From Gnetum montanum (taxonomy: Eukaryota; Streptophyta; Gnetopsida; Gnetales; Gnetaceae), in contig MNCI01030210.1 in the NCBI GenBank assembly GCA_015680685.1, positions 63,454 through 127,453 on the forward strand: a stretch of DNA of 64,000 nucleotides, in the 5' to 3' direction. This document shows, one piece after another, positions 1-10,369 of this stretch. The position numbers and the translations under genes are program-made. Every line of letters begins with the position of its first letter. Within the stretch, counting starts at the first letter, position 1. The notes beneath the pieces were generated by a model. That model made no database searches and had not been told where the DNA came from. It was given only the letters and a program-made list of their open reading frames with translations.

Positions 1-714
1 TTAGTTTACATTGTTTAATTTCAAAAGAAATATTAAAAATTCGGTACATTCTCTAAGTTTCCTAACTTTGATGAAAATATATATACGTGACCTCCCTGCA
101 ACACTTATCATCATTTTCCACTATTCACACAAGGGAGTTTTTCAAATTTTTTCTCTATGACTTGAGATTGTGAGACCCTTACTTTTATACCTATACCTTG
201 CTCAATGGTACTCCAATTTTCATTCCGTTTGAACCTACTTGACCCTAGAGTGTTCAGCTTAGTCATGGGGGAGGGGCACATGCCAAATAGTGCATAAATG
301 TTTTGAAATTCATCATCACTCGAAGGACATATTTAAGGGTAACTAGTTGTAAATTAAGAATAAAATGTGTCAAAAATAATTTCATTCCCTTAGCTGTACC
401 AGAAAATTAAATTTAGAAACCACCTAAGCAAAGAGGACTCAACATTATAATCTTTTTGGGACATGTTCTTCCAATAATTAACATCACACGGAAATAAATT
501 AAATCTATTAAGGCAAGCAGTAAGGTATAACCTAACTTTGGTAACAACCTTACTAACGATTGGTCCCGTGTGATTGTAGATGGTAGCAAAATGCGGACAA
601 CAAGAAGGTCCTACTCAAGGTGTGATCAAACAACCTAGGAGAGGTGAAGGACAAGTTCCTGCTGAACAACATGAAGAGTAGGAGAAAAAATCATTTAGCA
701 TCCATCAAGAAGAT
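1..714. other. Flank left of element A1; no gene recognised
   Basis: AT-rich sequence outside A1. The reading near 590-714 is gag-like in composition (many Gln, Glu, Arg and Lys codons) and may continue across the A1 insertion into 33349 onward. No protein family was recognised. A G-rich run near 264-276 resembles a polypurine tract, but no LTR can be proven beside it. Confidence 0.3.
710..714. repeat. Left candidate target-site duplication of A1
   Basis: AAGAT abuts the A1 3' LTR. GAGAC abuts the other end at 33349-33353. They match at three of five positions, and both mismatches are transitions, so this is a plausible decayed 5-bp duplication but not a proven one. Confidence 0.4.
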
Positions 715-1982
715 TGTAACAACAAAAAATGTTGATTGCTAGAAATACCGAGAGAAGTTCTGTGTACATAGTTTCAACCCCGGATCTGTGTGAGGGCTGT
801 GCTGGAGAAAACGAATCTGAGGTGCCCTGAACGGTCTTCTCAATTAGATAGGGACTTACTTAATCAATAAATTTTGTAATAATCGGATTACGAGATGATG
901 ATTTTGATGAGAGGGAATGATATCGGTAATCTCGAAGGCAATGAGGATGATGTAAATGATGCAAAACGATTGTAAAATCTATGTAAATAAGATGTAATAG
1001 ATTGAATTTGGAGAATGTGCAATCCCAAGATTTGGGATTTTGCTTATAAACAAATACGTTGAATACAATGATTATAGACGGGCTTTAGTTTAGACGAAGC
1101 ACATGTCAAAAACAAGAAACTATTCAGAGATGAAACAAGAAAAGGCTGATCTACCTTGTTCTAGCCAATCTGGGTGCAAGGGAGTTAGACTCGAAGCAAA
1201 GTGTCTACTAACTTGAAGTCTCTCATCAAAAGCTCTTGTCGATCACCGTCGATGCTCTTCTATTGACAACTCTTTTTCCACCCTCTCACCAGTCTTTGCC
1301 AAGAGATATTGCTAAAACTTTGCCAAAAATTCCAACAGTTTCCAACCTTTTTCAAAAAAATTGCCAACCCTTTGAACATTGTTTATGAGGGTATTTATAA
1401 GATTAGGGTTAGGAGAAGAATGCGGTTTAGATGATGCGTGTCCTAGGCCCACAAAATACCATCGACCTAATGTGCCATAGTTGAAGCTTGTAGCATTATG
1501 CTGCACTACGCTCTGAAGCATAGTGGAACGTAATCTACCCTTGTCTTTAGTGCTGCAGGATTTCCAAAGCTTTGATAACAAACTGTCCTGTGGTTACGCT
1601 GCAATATGCTTGAGAGTGTATCATGGCGTAAGAACCGCTAATGATTGAATTTTTCTATCCTCGTTGTTGCGACTAAATCAACTGCCTATTTGCGTTACTC
1701 AGCGTTATGATATATTACGCTGCATAGTGTAACGCGGCATAATATGCCAAAAGTTAAGATTTTCAATCATGGCCAACTTGCAAAGTTGAAGTGTTGTTGC
1801 TGCACATCCCTCATTTCTATTCAGTCCTCTTGAAGTCTACTACGATGAGCTATGTAGCATAGTGTAGTAGGCCCTTAGCTGAAAAAAGAAGACTTGCTCA
1901 AATGTGCCACTTGTGGAAATATTTTACCTAAACTTTGAGACCTTGTTGAATCATCAAGGTCTCGAAATTCCATGGTCTTTCA
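715..1982 (-). repeat. A1 3' LTR
   Basis: This is the 3' long terminal repeat of A1, 1,268 bp, reading from TGAAAGACC at 1982 to ...TTGTTACA at 715. It aligns along its whole length with the 5' LTR at 32103-33348: the same start, the same TATA segment, the same repeated GCATAGTGTAACG-type motifs and the same U5. It also aligns with the A2 LTR at 47676-49261. The boundary at 715 is set by loss of similarity, because the PBS follows the 5' copy and does not follow this one. Confidence 0.88.
1392..1400 (-). promoter_or_regulatory. TATA box in A1 3' LTR
   Basis: Read on the minus strand this is TTATAAATA in a CCCTAATC-rich context. It is conserved at the equivalent position of the A1 5' LTR (32781) and A2 LTR (48552). 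It would start element RNA in the R region. Confidence 0.6.
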
Positions 1983-1998
1983 ATGGCTCCTCTTTGTT
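1983..1998 (-). other. A1 polypurine tract
   Basis: On the minus strand, AACAAAGAGGAGCCAT directly precedes the 3' LTR start (TGAAAGACC). It matches the B tract AACAAAGGGGGGCCAA at the same position. Its role is to prime plus-strand DNA synthesis. Confidence 0.75.
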
Positions 1999-2360
1999 AA
2001 TGTTTTGAGGGCTTGCCCGAGATATGTCAACAAAGAATATGAAACACCATAGAGGTAAAGACGCTAACACCGTTCGTCAGCTGTTGCTCAAATGTCGCTC
2101 TGTCAAACCCGGAAGTGTGAAGGTTGGGAGCGTAAGGAGCATAGCAGGGATCTTATAGTTGTGAGGGAGGCAGGTTTGGGGAAGACTCAAGCATGAGCAT
2201 AATACTTTGCAAACATGTTATTAGACAACTTCTCGTGGGTGTTTTCTTGAGAGGTTACACTACTGTTGTACTGTATATGCGGGGCTTTCCTGGACGAGTT
2301 GTGTTAAGCTTGTATGACCTGGATGAGTTGTGTTTCATCCATTTTTCCTAGCTTTTCCTG

Positions 2361-2395
<35 letters not shown>

Positions 2396-2889
2396 TTTTG
2401 AACTTGCGTTTCATGAGGCAAGTTATGTTATGCTAGTTCATGGACATGATGGTGCGAAAAACTTTTTTGTATGCTCACATCCTATAAAAATAGAAGAAGA
2501 GGATAAAGGAGATTGTAAGGATAAGGGAAGAAGAAAGTGAAATAAGGTGTGTGATAGAGGGAAAGGTAGGGTTTGCACTCTCAAGTAGTCAAGATAGTCT
2601 GAGCAGCCACCTCAGAATGTTGTGACACCTCGCCCTCCTAGTGAATGCATTCTTGAACAACGCTATCGTAGCAAGTAACCTGCAAAATGTAACAAAGAAT
2701 AAAGAAAAAAAGTAGTCATCCTAATTACTAGGGAGGCTATTGAAACAAGTGTCATCCAAAGCAAAAAGGACAGTTCAGGCCATGGAGAAGGAATCGTAGC
2801 AAGAAGCACTGGCCCCTTTGTTGACACCGTGGTTTAGGAATTTTCCATCGATAGCCAAATTCATCTTATCCAACTGATTGGGCAAAGAA
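1999..2889. other. A1 noncoding region between integrase and 3' LTR
   Basis: No gene is visible here. The sequence aligns, reversed, with 63272-64000 of A2, so it is part of the element and not host DNA. It contains a TA microsatellite at 2362-2391. Confidence 0.65.
2362..2391. repeat. (TA)n microsatellite
   Basis: Fifteen uninterrupted TA dinucleotides in the 3' noncoding region of A1. Confidence 0.95.
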
Positions 2890-3117
2890 CTAGTCAGATG
2901 AATCTACTAAGCCAGTGTCTGGTGGTGGTGATGGGTGGAAGCCACCAAGGCTATGGGTGACCATAGTTTCCTTGGGGCTCTGAATGGAAAAGCTGATCCC
3001 AGGAGTTGCAACTACAGAGTGGCCATCATAGCAGCATCTCCAAGGGATCAGTAATATGCCTTTCGGCATATCTGAGGAATCAGTAGGATGCCAGGAGGGT
3101 AGCAACATTGCGTCCAT
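2890..3117 (-). CDS. Short ORF conserved between IN and 3' LTR (A1 copy)
   Basis: A 75-codon ORF in the sense orientation of A1. From the internal Met of MPKGILL onward it aligns with the 63-codon ORF at 63080-63271 of A2. Shared blocks are MPKGILL, WRCCYD, VVATP and PKETMV-HSL. The position is the same in both elements, about 500 bp past integrase. The long match at the protein level may simply reflect conserved DNA. No known domain was recognised, so it could be a chance ORF in a conserved noncoding segment. Confidence 0.3.
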   Translation of the reverse strand: MDAMLLPSWHPTDSSDMPKGILLIPWRCCYDGHSVVATPGISFSIQSPKETMVTHSLGGFHPSPPPDTGLVDSSD

Positions 3118-3249
3118 TCCAACACCCTACCCATTCCATCTAGTAGGGATGCCATGCAAGAGTGATTAGGATTTCTTGCTTCGTGGGTAATCTGTTGGAA
3201 GCTTCTAGTTTTAAGTCCTAGTAGACCGTTGTTCCTGGTTTTAAGTCCC

Positions 3250-3560
3250 AACAAACCATGGTCCCGATTTAAAGTCTGGGCAGATTGAAGTGTGCTAGTT
3301 TTACATTGTAGTGAATGGTAGAGGAACTATTTTATGGTTCTAGAAGACCATGCTGTGGGTGTCAGTTTTGTGTCATGACCTAGGGACAAGTCTGTGCTAG
3401 TTTAACATCTCAGTAGATGGATGCTTACCTTTCTAGTTTAATGTCATGGCGGATAGTCGAAAACTTTGCCAATTTAGCATCGTGGTGGATGCGTGCAGGA
3501 AATGGCAATTTTACGTCGTAGTGGACCTGTACAACACTACCAATTTTACATTGTAGCAGA
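3250..3560 (-). repeat. Degenerate tandem repeats after A1 integrase
   Basis: The array repeats a core that reads, on the element strand, like CTACGATGTAAAACTGGCA with variable spacers. The same kind of array follows integrase in A2 (62560-62960), in perfect form in B (21970-22545), and near 41460-41550 in C-prime. Confidence 0.6.
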
Positions 3561-3591
3561 TATTTGTTACCTTGCATTTGAGCTGAGCTGA

Positions 3592-4880
3592 TGTATAGAT
3601 GTGGTATTGCTTTAGGTACACATGATTCATCGGGTTCTGGAGTTCGTTGCCATTGATGTCTGCTAGCTTGAAAGCTCCATTACCATATGTGTTGATGACT
3701 AGGAAAGGGCCTTCCCAGCTTGTAGAGAATTTTCTCACTAGTTCACGGATAGCCTTAAGAACTAAGTCTCCTTTCTTGATTGGTCGCTGATGCAGGTTGT
3801 GATGATGCTTTTGTTTTTTCCTGTTCTAATATCTTTCGATGTTGTCGAGCGTGTGGATGCATTTTTCCTCTACCGAGTGTAAATTCACGATCCTAGACTC
3901 GTTGTGTTGAGTCTCATTTATAACCATGGAGAGGACCATCCGCAGTGAGGGAACCTATAGTTCCAGGGGCTACACCTCTTCAGATCCATAGACTAGGCTA
4001 TAGGCTGTCCTGCTAGTAGCTATTCTGCATGTTGTACAATAGGCCCATAGCACATAGAGACTTTTTTCATGCCATCGTTTTTTGTTGCTGGTGAGCATAT
4101 TTTTAAGCAAATTGATAACTACTTTATTTGTTGCTTCTACTTGACCATTTTCTTATGGGTAATAAGGTGAGGAGAAAGATTTCCTAATACCAAGGTTATT
4201 GCAGAAAGATTTGGTTTCAGCACTACTAAATTATGATCCATTGTCGGTCACAATAGTCATGGGAAGTCCAAACCTGGTTACTATATTGTCCAAGATAAAA
4301 TGACAAACCTGTTGAGACGTAATCTTTCATAGGGGAATAGCTTCAACCCACTTCGTGAAGTACTCGGTGGCAGTGATAATGAAGCTATGTCCTATGGAAG
4401 ATTTAGGCGTGATGGGGCCTATGATGTCTAATCCTCATCGTTGAAATGGCCAAGTGATCCGTGTAGTATGCCATTTAGTTGGTAACACGTGTATTAGATT
4501 TGTGTAACGTTGGCATGTGTCACATGTCTTAATCTTGGTAAGGTAATCTCATTCCATGTATGACCAATAATACCCTAAGTGTATGATTTTAGCAGCCATG
4601 GCCCATGGGGCTATGTGTCCTCCACATAGTCCTTCATGGACTTCGCTAACTATCCTTTGTGCTTCGTCGTTACTAATGTAGGTTAGCAGTACCCCATCAA
4701 AAGAGCGTCTACATAGAGTACTATCTCTGATGATGACATATTTCCTAGCATGCTTGTGGATTGAATCTCTTGTGTAGGTGTTACCTCGTGTGGTGGTTCT
4801 TCATGCAAAAGGTAGGTTTTAATGTTGTCATACCATTCTAGCATTCCTCCCATACTTAGAGAAGAGATTTACACTACTTG
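3592..4880 (-). pseudogene. A1 integrase, degenerate
   Basis: Ty3/gypsy integrase would insert element cDNA into the genome. The zinc-binding HHCC region lies near 4650-4500 and the core after it. The block around the second catalytic Asp still reads TDNG (about 4240), whereas A2 and B have TNN there. The C-terminal module is the best preserved part (3592-3738), with the motifs WEGPFLV, GAFKL and NHVYLKQY typical of plant gypsy integrases. No chromodomain is visible. Stops and frameshifts occur throughout, so the gene is dead. Confidence 0.75.
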
Positions 4881-4929
4881 AATGATAGGTTCTATACATT
4901 CCATCATTAAAGTTGGTAAGGTGGCAAAT

Positions 4930-5789
4930 AGATGAGGTGGCACATTTAAAGCTAGTGTAGCTAGTGCATCAGCTATAGTTTTTTCATTACACGGCACGTG
5001 TCGGATGTCGATCATTATGAATTACCTTAGAAGATCTTTAGCCATATTGCAGTAGGGCTGCAGATGCACAGCTTTGTAGGCGTATACCCCTATGATTTGA
5101 TTGATGACAAGCATCGGATCGCCTTGGATTGCCAGGTGTTGAATATTGAGTTCCTTGGCTGTTAACAGTCCCCTAAGGAGTCCCTCGTACTCTACCACAT
5201 TGTTTGTACAAGGAAATGCTAGGCAGTAAGCCAATGGGTGAACATCCTTAGGGGAAAGCGTAATGATGGTGGTGATACTACCACCTCTAGTAGTCAAAGC
5301 TCCATCGAAGTATAACATCGCTTCGGGGCCTTTTGATACAGGGCTTAAACTATGTACATGTTCGTCAGGAAACTCTGGCTCTATCATAGCTTGATCATTA
5401 ACAGGTGATGTTACAAGTTGATTGGCTATCGCTTGGCCTTTTGTGAAAGATTGGCCAATATAGTGCAAGTCAAATTTTGCTATGATGGCTTTCCAATGGG
5501 CTATTCCACTGCTCTCGTATAAATTGTTTGTAATGGCTCGCAGAATGTTGTTCTTGCAAATTATGTTAACTTGGCTACAAAAAAGATAGTGTCTACATTT
5601 TTTGAGTGCAAATACTAATGCCAAAAAGTTACGCTCTACTTCATTATACCTTGTTTCGTAAGCAAATAGAGTGTGACTTAGATAATAAATAGGGATTTCT
5701 GACCCGTCATCCCTCTTTTGGCACAACAACATAGCTATAGACACATCTGAGCTTGCCAAGTAGATGTAGAAAGGTTGATCCCTTTGTGG
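4930..5789 (-). pseudogene. A1 RNase H plus second (Tat-type) RNase H
   Basis: Two RNase H modules follow RT. The first, at 5789-5520, has YIYLASSDVS, LLCQKR, PIYYLSH, E-Y--VE and CRHYL. The usual catalytic DAS motif is replaced by SSDVS, so it looks inactive. The second, at about 5330-4990, has YFDGA, the NNVVEYEGLL block, QGDPMLVINQ and, beyond the long ORF, IADALATLAL. This is the additional RNase H diagnostic of the plant Tat lineage, where it is thought to supply the activity. The main ORF (5022-5759) is 245 codons without a stop, the best preserved pol segment of A1. It follows a deletion that joins RT directly to the RNase H. Confidence 0.85.
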
Positions 5790-6290
5790 CGGGAAAGGTC
5801 ATGCCTAAGACATCGTTTAAGGATCAACTCTAGGTCCTCTGGATGATTTTCTAACTTCTTAGATTTAATAGCTATGTCATCTACATAGTCATTCAATCAC
5901 TCCAAGAGGTAATTGCTAAAGATATATGTCATGGCACGTTGATAAGTTGCTCCGGCATTTTTTAGCCTAAAGGGCATCATGGTATAATAGTAAGTTCCCT
6001 AGGGGGTCATGAAAGTTGTAGTTAGTTGATGCTCTGGGTTGATACGGATTTGATTATAACCTGAAAACCCATCCATGAAGGATAGCAACTCATGACCAGC
6101 TGTTGTATTGATAAGTTGGTCAATACCTGGTAATGGGAAATTGTCCTTAATCATTGCCTTGTTCAGATTGTGGAAGTCTATACAGATGTGTATTCCTCCT
6201 ATTTTCTTAGAGACAACAAATATGTTTGACACCCAATCTAAATAATCAACCGCGCGGATGAAACTAGCTTATGTGAGGTTGTTCAAGTGT
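5790..6290 (-). pseudogene. A1 reverse transcriptase remnant
   Basis: This is the RT palm and fingers, beginning at the ASFIRAVDY motif (about 6270). It contains SNIFVVSKK, FMDGFSGYNQI with the first catalytic Asp, and YVDDIA at about 5892 with the catalytic pair. The 5' part of pol is missing: about 1 kb lies between the antisense exon 1 and this motif in A2, but only about 20 bp here. A second deletion of about 300 bp near 5800 removes the RT thumb, joining CLRHD directly to the RNase H segment. A stop interrupts before LNDYVDD. Confidence 0.85.
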
Positions 6291-6293
6291 GAC

Positions 6294-9151
6294 CATGGCA
6301 CCAAAGACCAAAGGCAGACATGCCAAATTGGTAAAGATTGATGAAGTGCAAGAGAGTTTGGAGTAGGTTTCAAAGGCCTGGGTCAAAACTTGGGAGGCTA
6401 CTCCACTTGCCCGGTAGGTCATTTTTTACCTTTCCTGCATGAATGTTATTTTCATTGTTATGGCATCGTAATTATATTTTTTTCGAAGATGTGTATTATG
6501 TTGGGCATTTATACCTACCTGTGTAGGCTAAGCTACTGTAGTTTGTCATATTACCCCTACCGTTATTGTCAAAGATAGACCTTGCGCCATCGCAAGGGTT
6601 TGGGTGATCTTGGGAAATACTATACAAGCACAATGCATAATTGGAGGAGTCTAGGTATTGTACCCATGTGTAGTGTAATTAGGGTTCCATTGTCTTGCCC
6701 GTAATGGTTGCATGTTATGCTAGGATAATATGCAGTGTTACCTTTATCGTCGTTTTCAAAGACAGACCTTGCACTATTGCAAGGGTTTCGGCAGTTTTGG
6801 TAATACCTCTCTAGCATAACATGTAATTTTCTGGGAGTCTGGACAATGAGAATCCTAGTGTTGTGTAATGGATTTTTATGAGCCTTTTTTTATTTGTTTT
6901 TTTCTGGCATTGTTATTATATCTAAATTTTTTGTCTAATGGTAGTGTATTTTATTGTAAAGGATTACGCTAAAGCCCATTCTGATCATCCTGGACATCGT
7001 GGGTGTTCTGTGTTGTTTACATGTCCTCGTGCCCAATGTTCCTCCTCCTCATGCTTGTGTAGGGGAGGAGGTAGTTTGGTTCCAAAGTGGTGCATGGGAG
7101 TTTTTGTAGTTTTTGTTGCGTAATTTCAATGTAATTATCTAGTCGCATCTACCAGTTGAGATAGCTGCCATCATTCTGGAGACGCTACTGGTTGGGTCAA
7201 TGTAGAGCATCCTAACATTTCTAGTGGATGGATCAATCGAAATCATTAGGGAACAAGACCTTGAATAGAGTGCCAATGGTTTGAGGCATTTATCTTGGAT
7301 CTGGGCAATGCCTAAATTTAAGTGTTATCATGCCTACAACATGCTGTTCATGGCTCGTCATCTCACGACCTATTTCCAGAATCCACCTGGCATCGTGTAT
7401 TATGCTAGCAGGTAAGTGCTTTCACAGTGTTATGATGTGTTAACCATTTTTTGATTTTTTGTCAAGTATAAACAATTGTCTACATTCTGCGATGTAGGTT
7501 TTTCATCAATGAGAGTGGTCTCCAAGGTGATACAAACATGTTATCTATGGCCAAAATGGCCATAAAGGAATTCACTTTCATTAGCAATGTGTGTGCTAGT
7601 GTCTTAGGACAACTAGGATTTGAAATCCCACACTACCCTATCCACTATGCCAGATTCTTCTCCAAGTGTAAAAATGTTGGATGGCTGGATAAGAAGTGGA
7701 CTTTGGATCGTCCTATCATTATTGAGGATGTGCAAGAGAAAATCCCACCATTTCCTTTACCCTTTGGATGTGGTAAATCATGCTATGTTGGTCCACTGTA
7801 TAATCTTATGGAATAGAACAATGTATGGAATTGTATTATTTTGTTGTGTTGTCTAAATTGTTGTTTTATATTCATAGTTAGGAAATCACAAGAGGTGATA
7901 GTGACAGTCTCTGGGCATGAGGCGAATAGTCTCTTCTTTCATTATGGTGACATAAAAGAAGCACAATGTTGGCTTTGCCATGGAGCAGCCCCAGCTGCCA
8001 TAAACAATAACCTCTAGGAAGATGGACTGATGGAACTATTTTTGGTTGCAACTCTCAATGTCACTGCAGCCAAAATGTTAACCCTAGTTGACTCCTTCAG
8101 CGAAGAAGCTGAGCATCTTCACATGCTCGTGCGTCATGTGCGTGTGAGGTTTGATATTAACATTCGACTGTTCATCGATAGAAGAGAGGTCAAAGAGGGG
8201 TTCTAAGCATAAAAAGGACATAGAGGAATGGCTAGGGGTAAAAAAGGAACTGAAAGGCATCCTCGCTGATCAAATCAAGTTGGAGGTGGCTAATATCATT
8301 TATCCCCTCTTTCGAGCTTGTGCCTTCCCCAAGCTGCTTTCCTAGGGAAGAATCCTTAACATAGAACAAGCTCAGATCATGTGGGAGGTCATGGAGTAGG
8401 GGACACGGTATAATTAGGCTAGTTACCTTGCTGAAGGCCTACAAGGTGAAATGGTCAAGCTTCGCAAGAAGCTTGAGTCTCGTTTCAATGTGCATTTCAT
8501 CTTTTTCATAGCTTTCTTTTGCCATTTTTCTGAATTCCTGGTGGTTCTTAGGGATGGAGTCTGGGTGCATCAAGATCGTAACTAGATTTTCAAACTGTGG
8601 ATTTCCTAGGTTTTCTGCACCATCCAGTCCCAAGATCCCCCTAAAGGAATCAAGGAGTCGCTTTCAATAACAACTAAGAATCTGGCAGTGCCTCCAGCAC
8701 GGGGCCAAGACAGCGTGGATGGGGTGCTCCCTTCTTACACCGACAGTGTGTCGAGGGGGAAGCGCCTGGCAGTGGAAATAGTGACTTCGCTAGTTCAGTA
8801 GAAGAATCATCATCCGGCCATGGAGTCTCACAGCTTGACTGCCATGGAGGAAAAGAGGCTGCGAATTAAGTTTCATAGGAACAATTCCCTGGCTAGTAAG
8901 TAGAGAAATGCATAATTAGTTTATATATGTATTATGCTACCTATAGACATTGTTGTGTCATGTAGCATTTGTAAAAATTAAATAAAGTTTTGTTTTGACT
9001 AACTATGTTGTTTGACAAACAAAGGGAAATATGTCGAGGAGTTGACCCCTAAAATAGGGGCCATAGTTTTACTACGTGGAGAAGGAACCCCAGTTTTGGG
9101 AAAGGAGGCCCTTGTTAGTAACATAGGCGTCACACAGGTTCTTGTACCCGA
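6294..9151 (+). pseudogene. Antisense accessory gene of A1, exons 1-5 (5' part)
   Basis: This gene lies on the strand opposite to A1, between PR and RT. Inferred exons: 6294-6413, 6962-7411, 7498-about 7772, 7878-8895, and 9025-9151, which is cut by element B and resumes at 25767. Donors such as CAG|GTAAGT and CTA|GTAAGT, and acceptors such as GATGTAG and CATAG, lie exactly where similarity to the A2 copy (minus strand, 58498-54078) starts and stops. Exon 1 begins with MAPKTKGRHAKL and encodes a basic N-terminus. Exon 3 holds the most conserved block, WLDKKWTLD and KIPPFPLPFG. Exon 4 has EEWLGVKKELKGI, IIYPLFRA and a helical Lys/Glu-rich stretch. Stops occur mainly at former Trp or Gln codons, and there is a frameshift near 8190. 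No known family was recognised. It is a pseudogene of an element-borne gene. Confidence 0.72.
9147..9151. repeat. Left target-site duplication of B
   Basis: CCCGA here matches CCCAA at 25767-25771 with one transition. Removing 9152-25766 plus one copy joins exon 5 of the A1 antisense gene in agreement with the uninterrupted A2 exon, which supports this site as the insertion point. Confidence 0.8.
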
Positions 9152-10345
9152 TGTACTAACCTAAATCATTAGTGTAAGGCTAGAAAGGAAAATAGACACC
9201 AAGAGATCATCGGGCAGACATAGCTGACCCTACCTTTGCCTGAGGGCAAGCTGGAAAAGTAAACGAAGGCAGAGTGCCTTGGATGATCTGCATGCAAATA
9301 AACCAAGGACTTCCCTGAGCGTAAGCTACGGCTAGCACTGGGGTTATCATAAATGATGTCTTAAAATGTGTAAATGTGTGTAAAATATAATGTGAGAAAA
9401 GATGTAAATAGAACATAAAACAAAAAACAAAAATAATGTTTTTTTGGTAGAATGGAAATATTAGAAAAGATGTGCATCGGTCGAAGCGTAGCTACGTGTA
9501 GATGGTAGGTCGAAGACCTAGCCTCAGGGTGATGTAACATGATGATGCGATGATGTGATGTGATGGATGTGAGAAATGCATGGATGCCAACAGTCAGGTG
9601 TGCTGAGCGCCCAAGGATTTCAGGTTCTATACTTTCTCAAAATTGCCACTGTCTCCAATTGCCAACCCCAATTTATGTGAATTGGCAAGGTATTTATAGG
9701 GTTGGGCTAAGCTCAGGCATGGAATCAATGGCTAGGAGATGAGAGGAAAGTGGATTTGGTGACATGTGTCCAATGGATAGTTGTGCTCGGGTTGGATGCA
9801 TGCTGGAGAGAGTTGGATGTGTGTCGACTAGCTACATTCTTGACAAGGTACATTGCATTCTAAAATTTATGGGTTTATTCAAGCCCATGAAAGTACATTT
9901 AATTTAGACATGAGGCCTTGACATGCCCACACATGTGGATTTACAATGAAATGTACAATAAGAGAAATTCAACCCCTGCTCGCTTGACCATGGACCAATC
10001 ACTCTAGGATGTCGAGATATCGATTTGGGGCTGTTCGAGACATCTCTGTTTGACCAGGGCTTCCAATGTGAGCTTTTTGGGCTTCCACGTGTCTTCAACG
10101 TGCATTTGAAGCATCTTTGTGTGAGCATGATTGGCAATCATGCAACAGTTACGCTGGGCAGTCATGCTGGGCATGACCCCAGCATGACCTGATCATTAGG
10201 TATGAAAAATGCAATTTTTGACACCAAATTTGGAATTTTTGAAGCCTATTTTTGAGCACAACTACTGATTTCTTATGTGTGATCTACATCTAGAAATTTG
10301 AGTTTGGATGTGTCTGATTTGAAGCTGTTTTGGGTAGGTCACGCT
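9152..10345 (-). repeat. Inverted LTR arm at the 5' end of B
   Basis: This is an LTR segment in reverse orientation. It starts at the U5 terminus (TGTACTAACC at 9152) and runs to a short palindrome around 10337-10356. It is the mirror image of 10370-11566 and of the last 1.2 kb of the 3' LTR. All three copies carry the same shadow ORF with CTFHCKSTC and the same TATA segment. The first ~690 bp of the LTR are absent. The arm ends exactly at the LTR terminus next to the target-site duplication. Confidence 0.85.
9691..9698 (-). promoter_or_regulatory. TATA box in inverted LTR arm of B
   Basis: On the minus strand this reads CCCTATAAATACC, identical in context to 11023 and 25246. It points leftward, towards A1 pol. 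Confidence 0.55.
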
Positions 10346-10356
10346 GCAACGTGACC
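10337..10356. repeat. Centre of the B LTR palindrome
   Basis: GGTCACGCTGCAACGTGACC is itself an imperfect inverted repeat, GGTCACG..CGTGACC. It sits where the two LTR arms meet. A related segment occurs at about 24558 in the 3' LTR, so it could have formed a self-priming hairpin. Confidence 0.6.
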
Positions 10357-10369
10357 ACAGCGTGACCAA

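Noticed and set aside
264-276. G-rich run resembling a polypurine tract
   Set aside because: No LTR start with a partner copy was found to its right.
6294-9151. Possibility that the antisense gene is a resident host gene into which A1 inserted
   Set aside because: The same gene occurs in A2 at the same internal position and opposite strand, so it belongs to the element.
9904-10137. ORF with CTFHCKSTC, also at 10580-10804 and 24765-24998
   Set aside because: All three are the same LTR segment read in frame. Conservation reflects LTR identity, not a gene.
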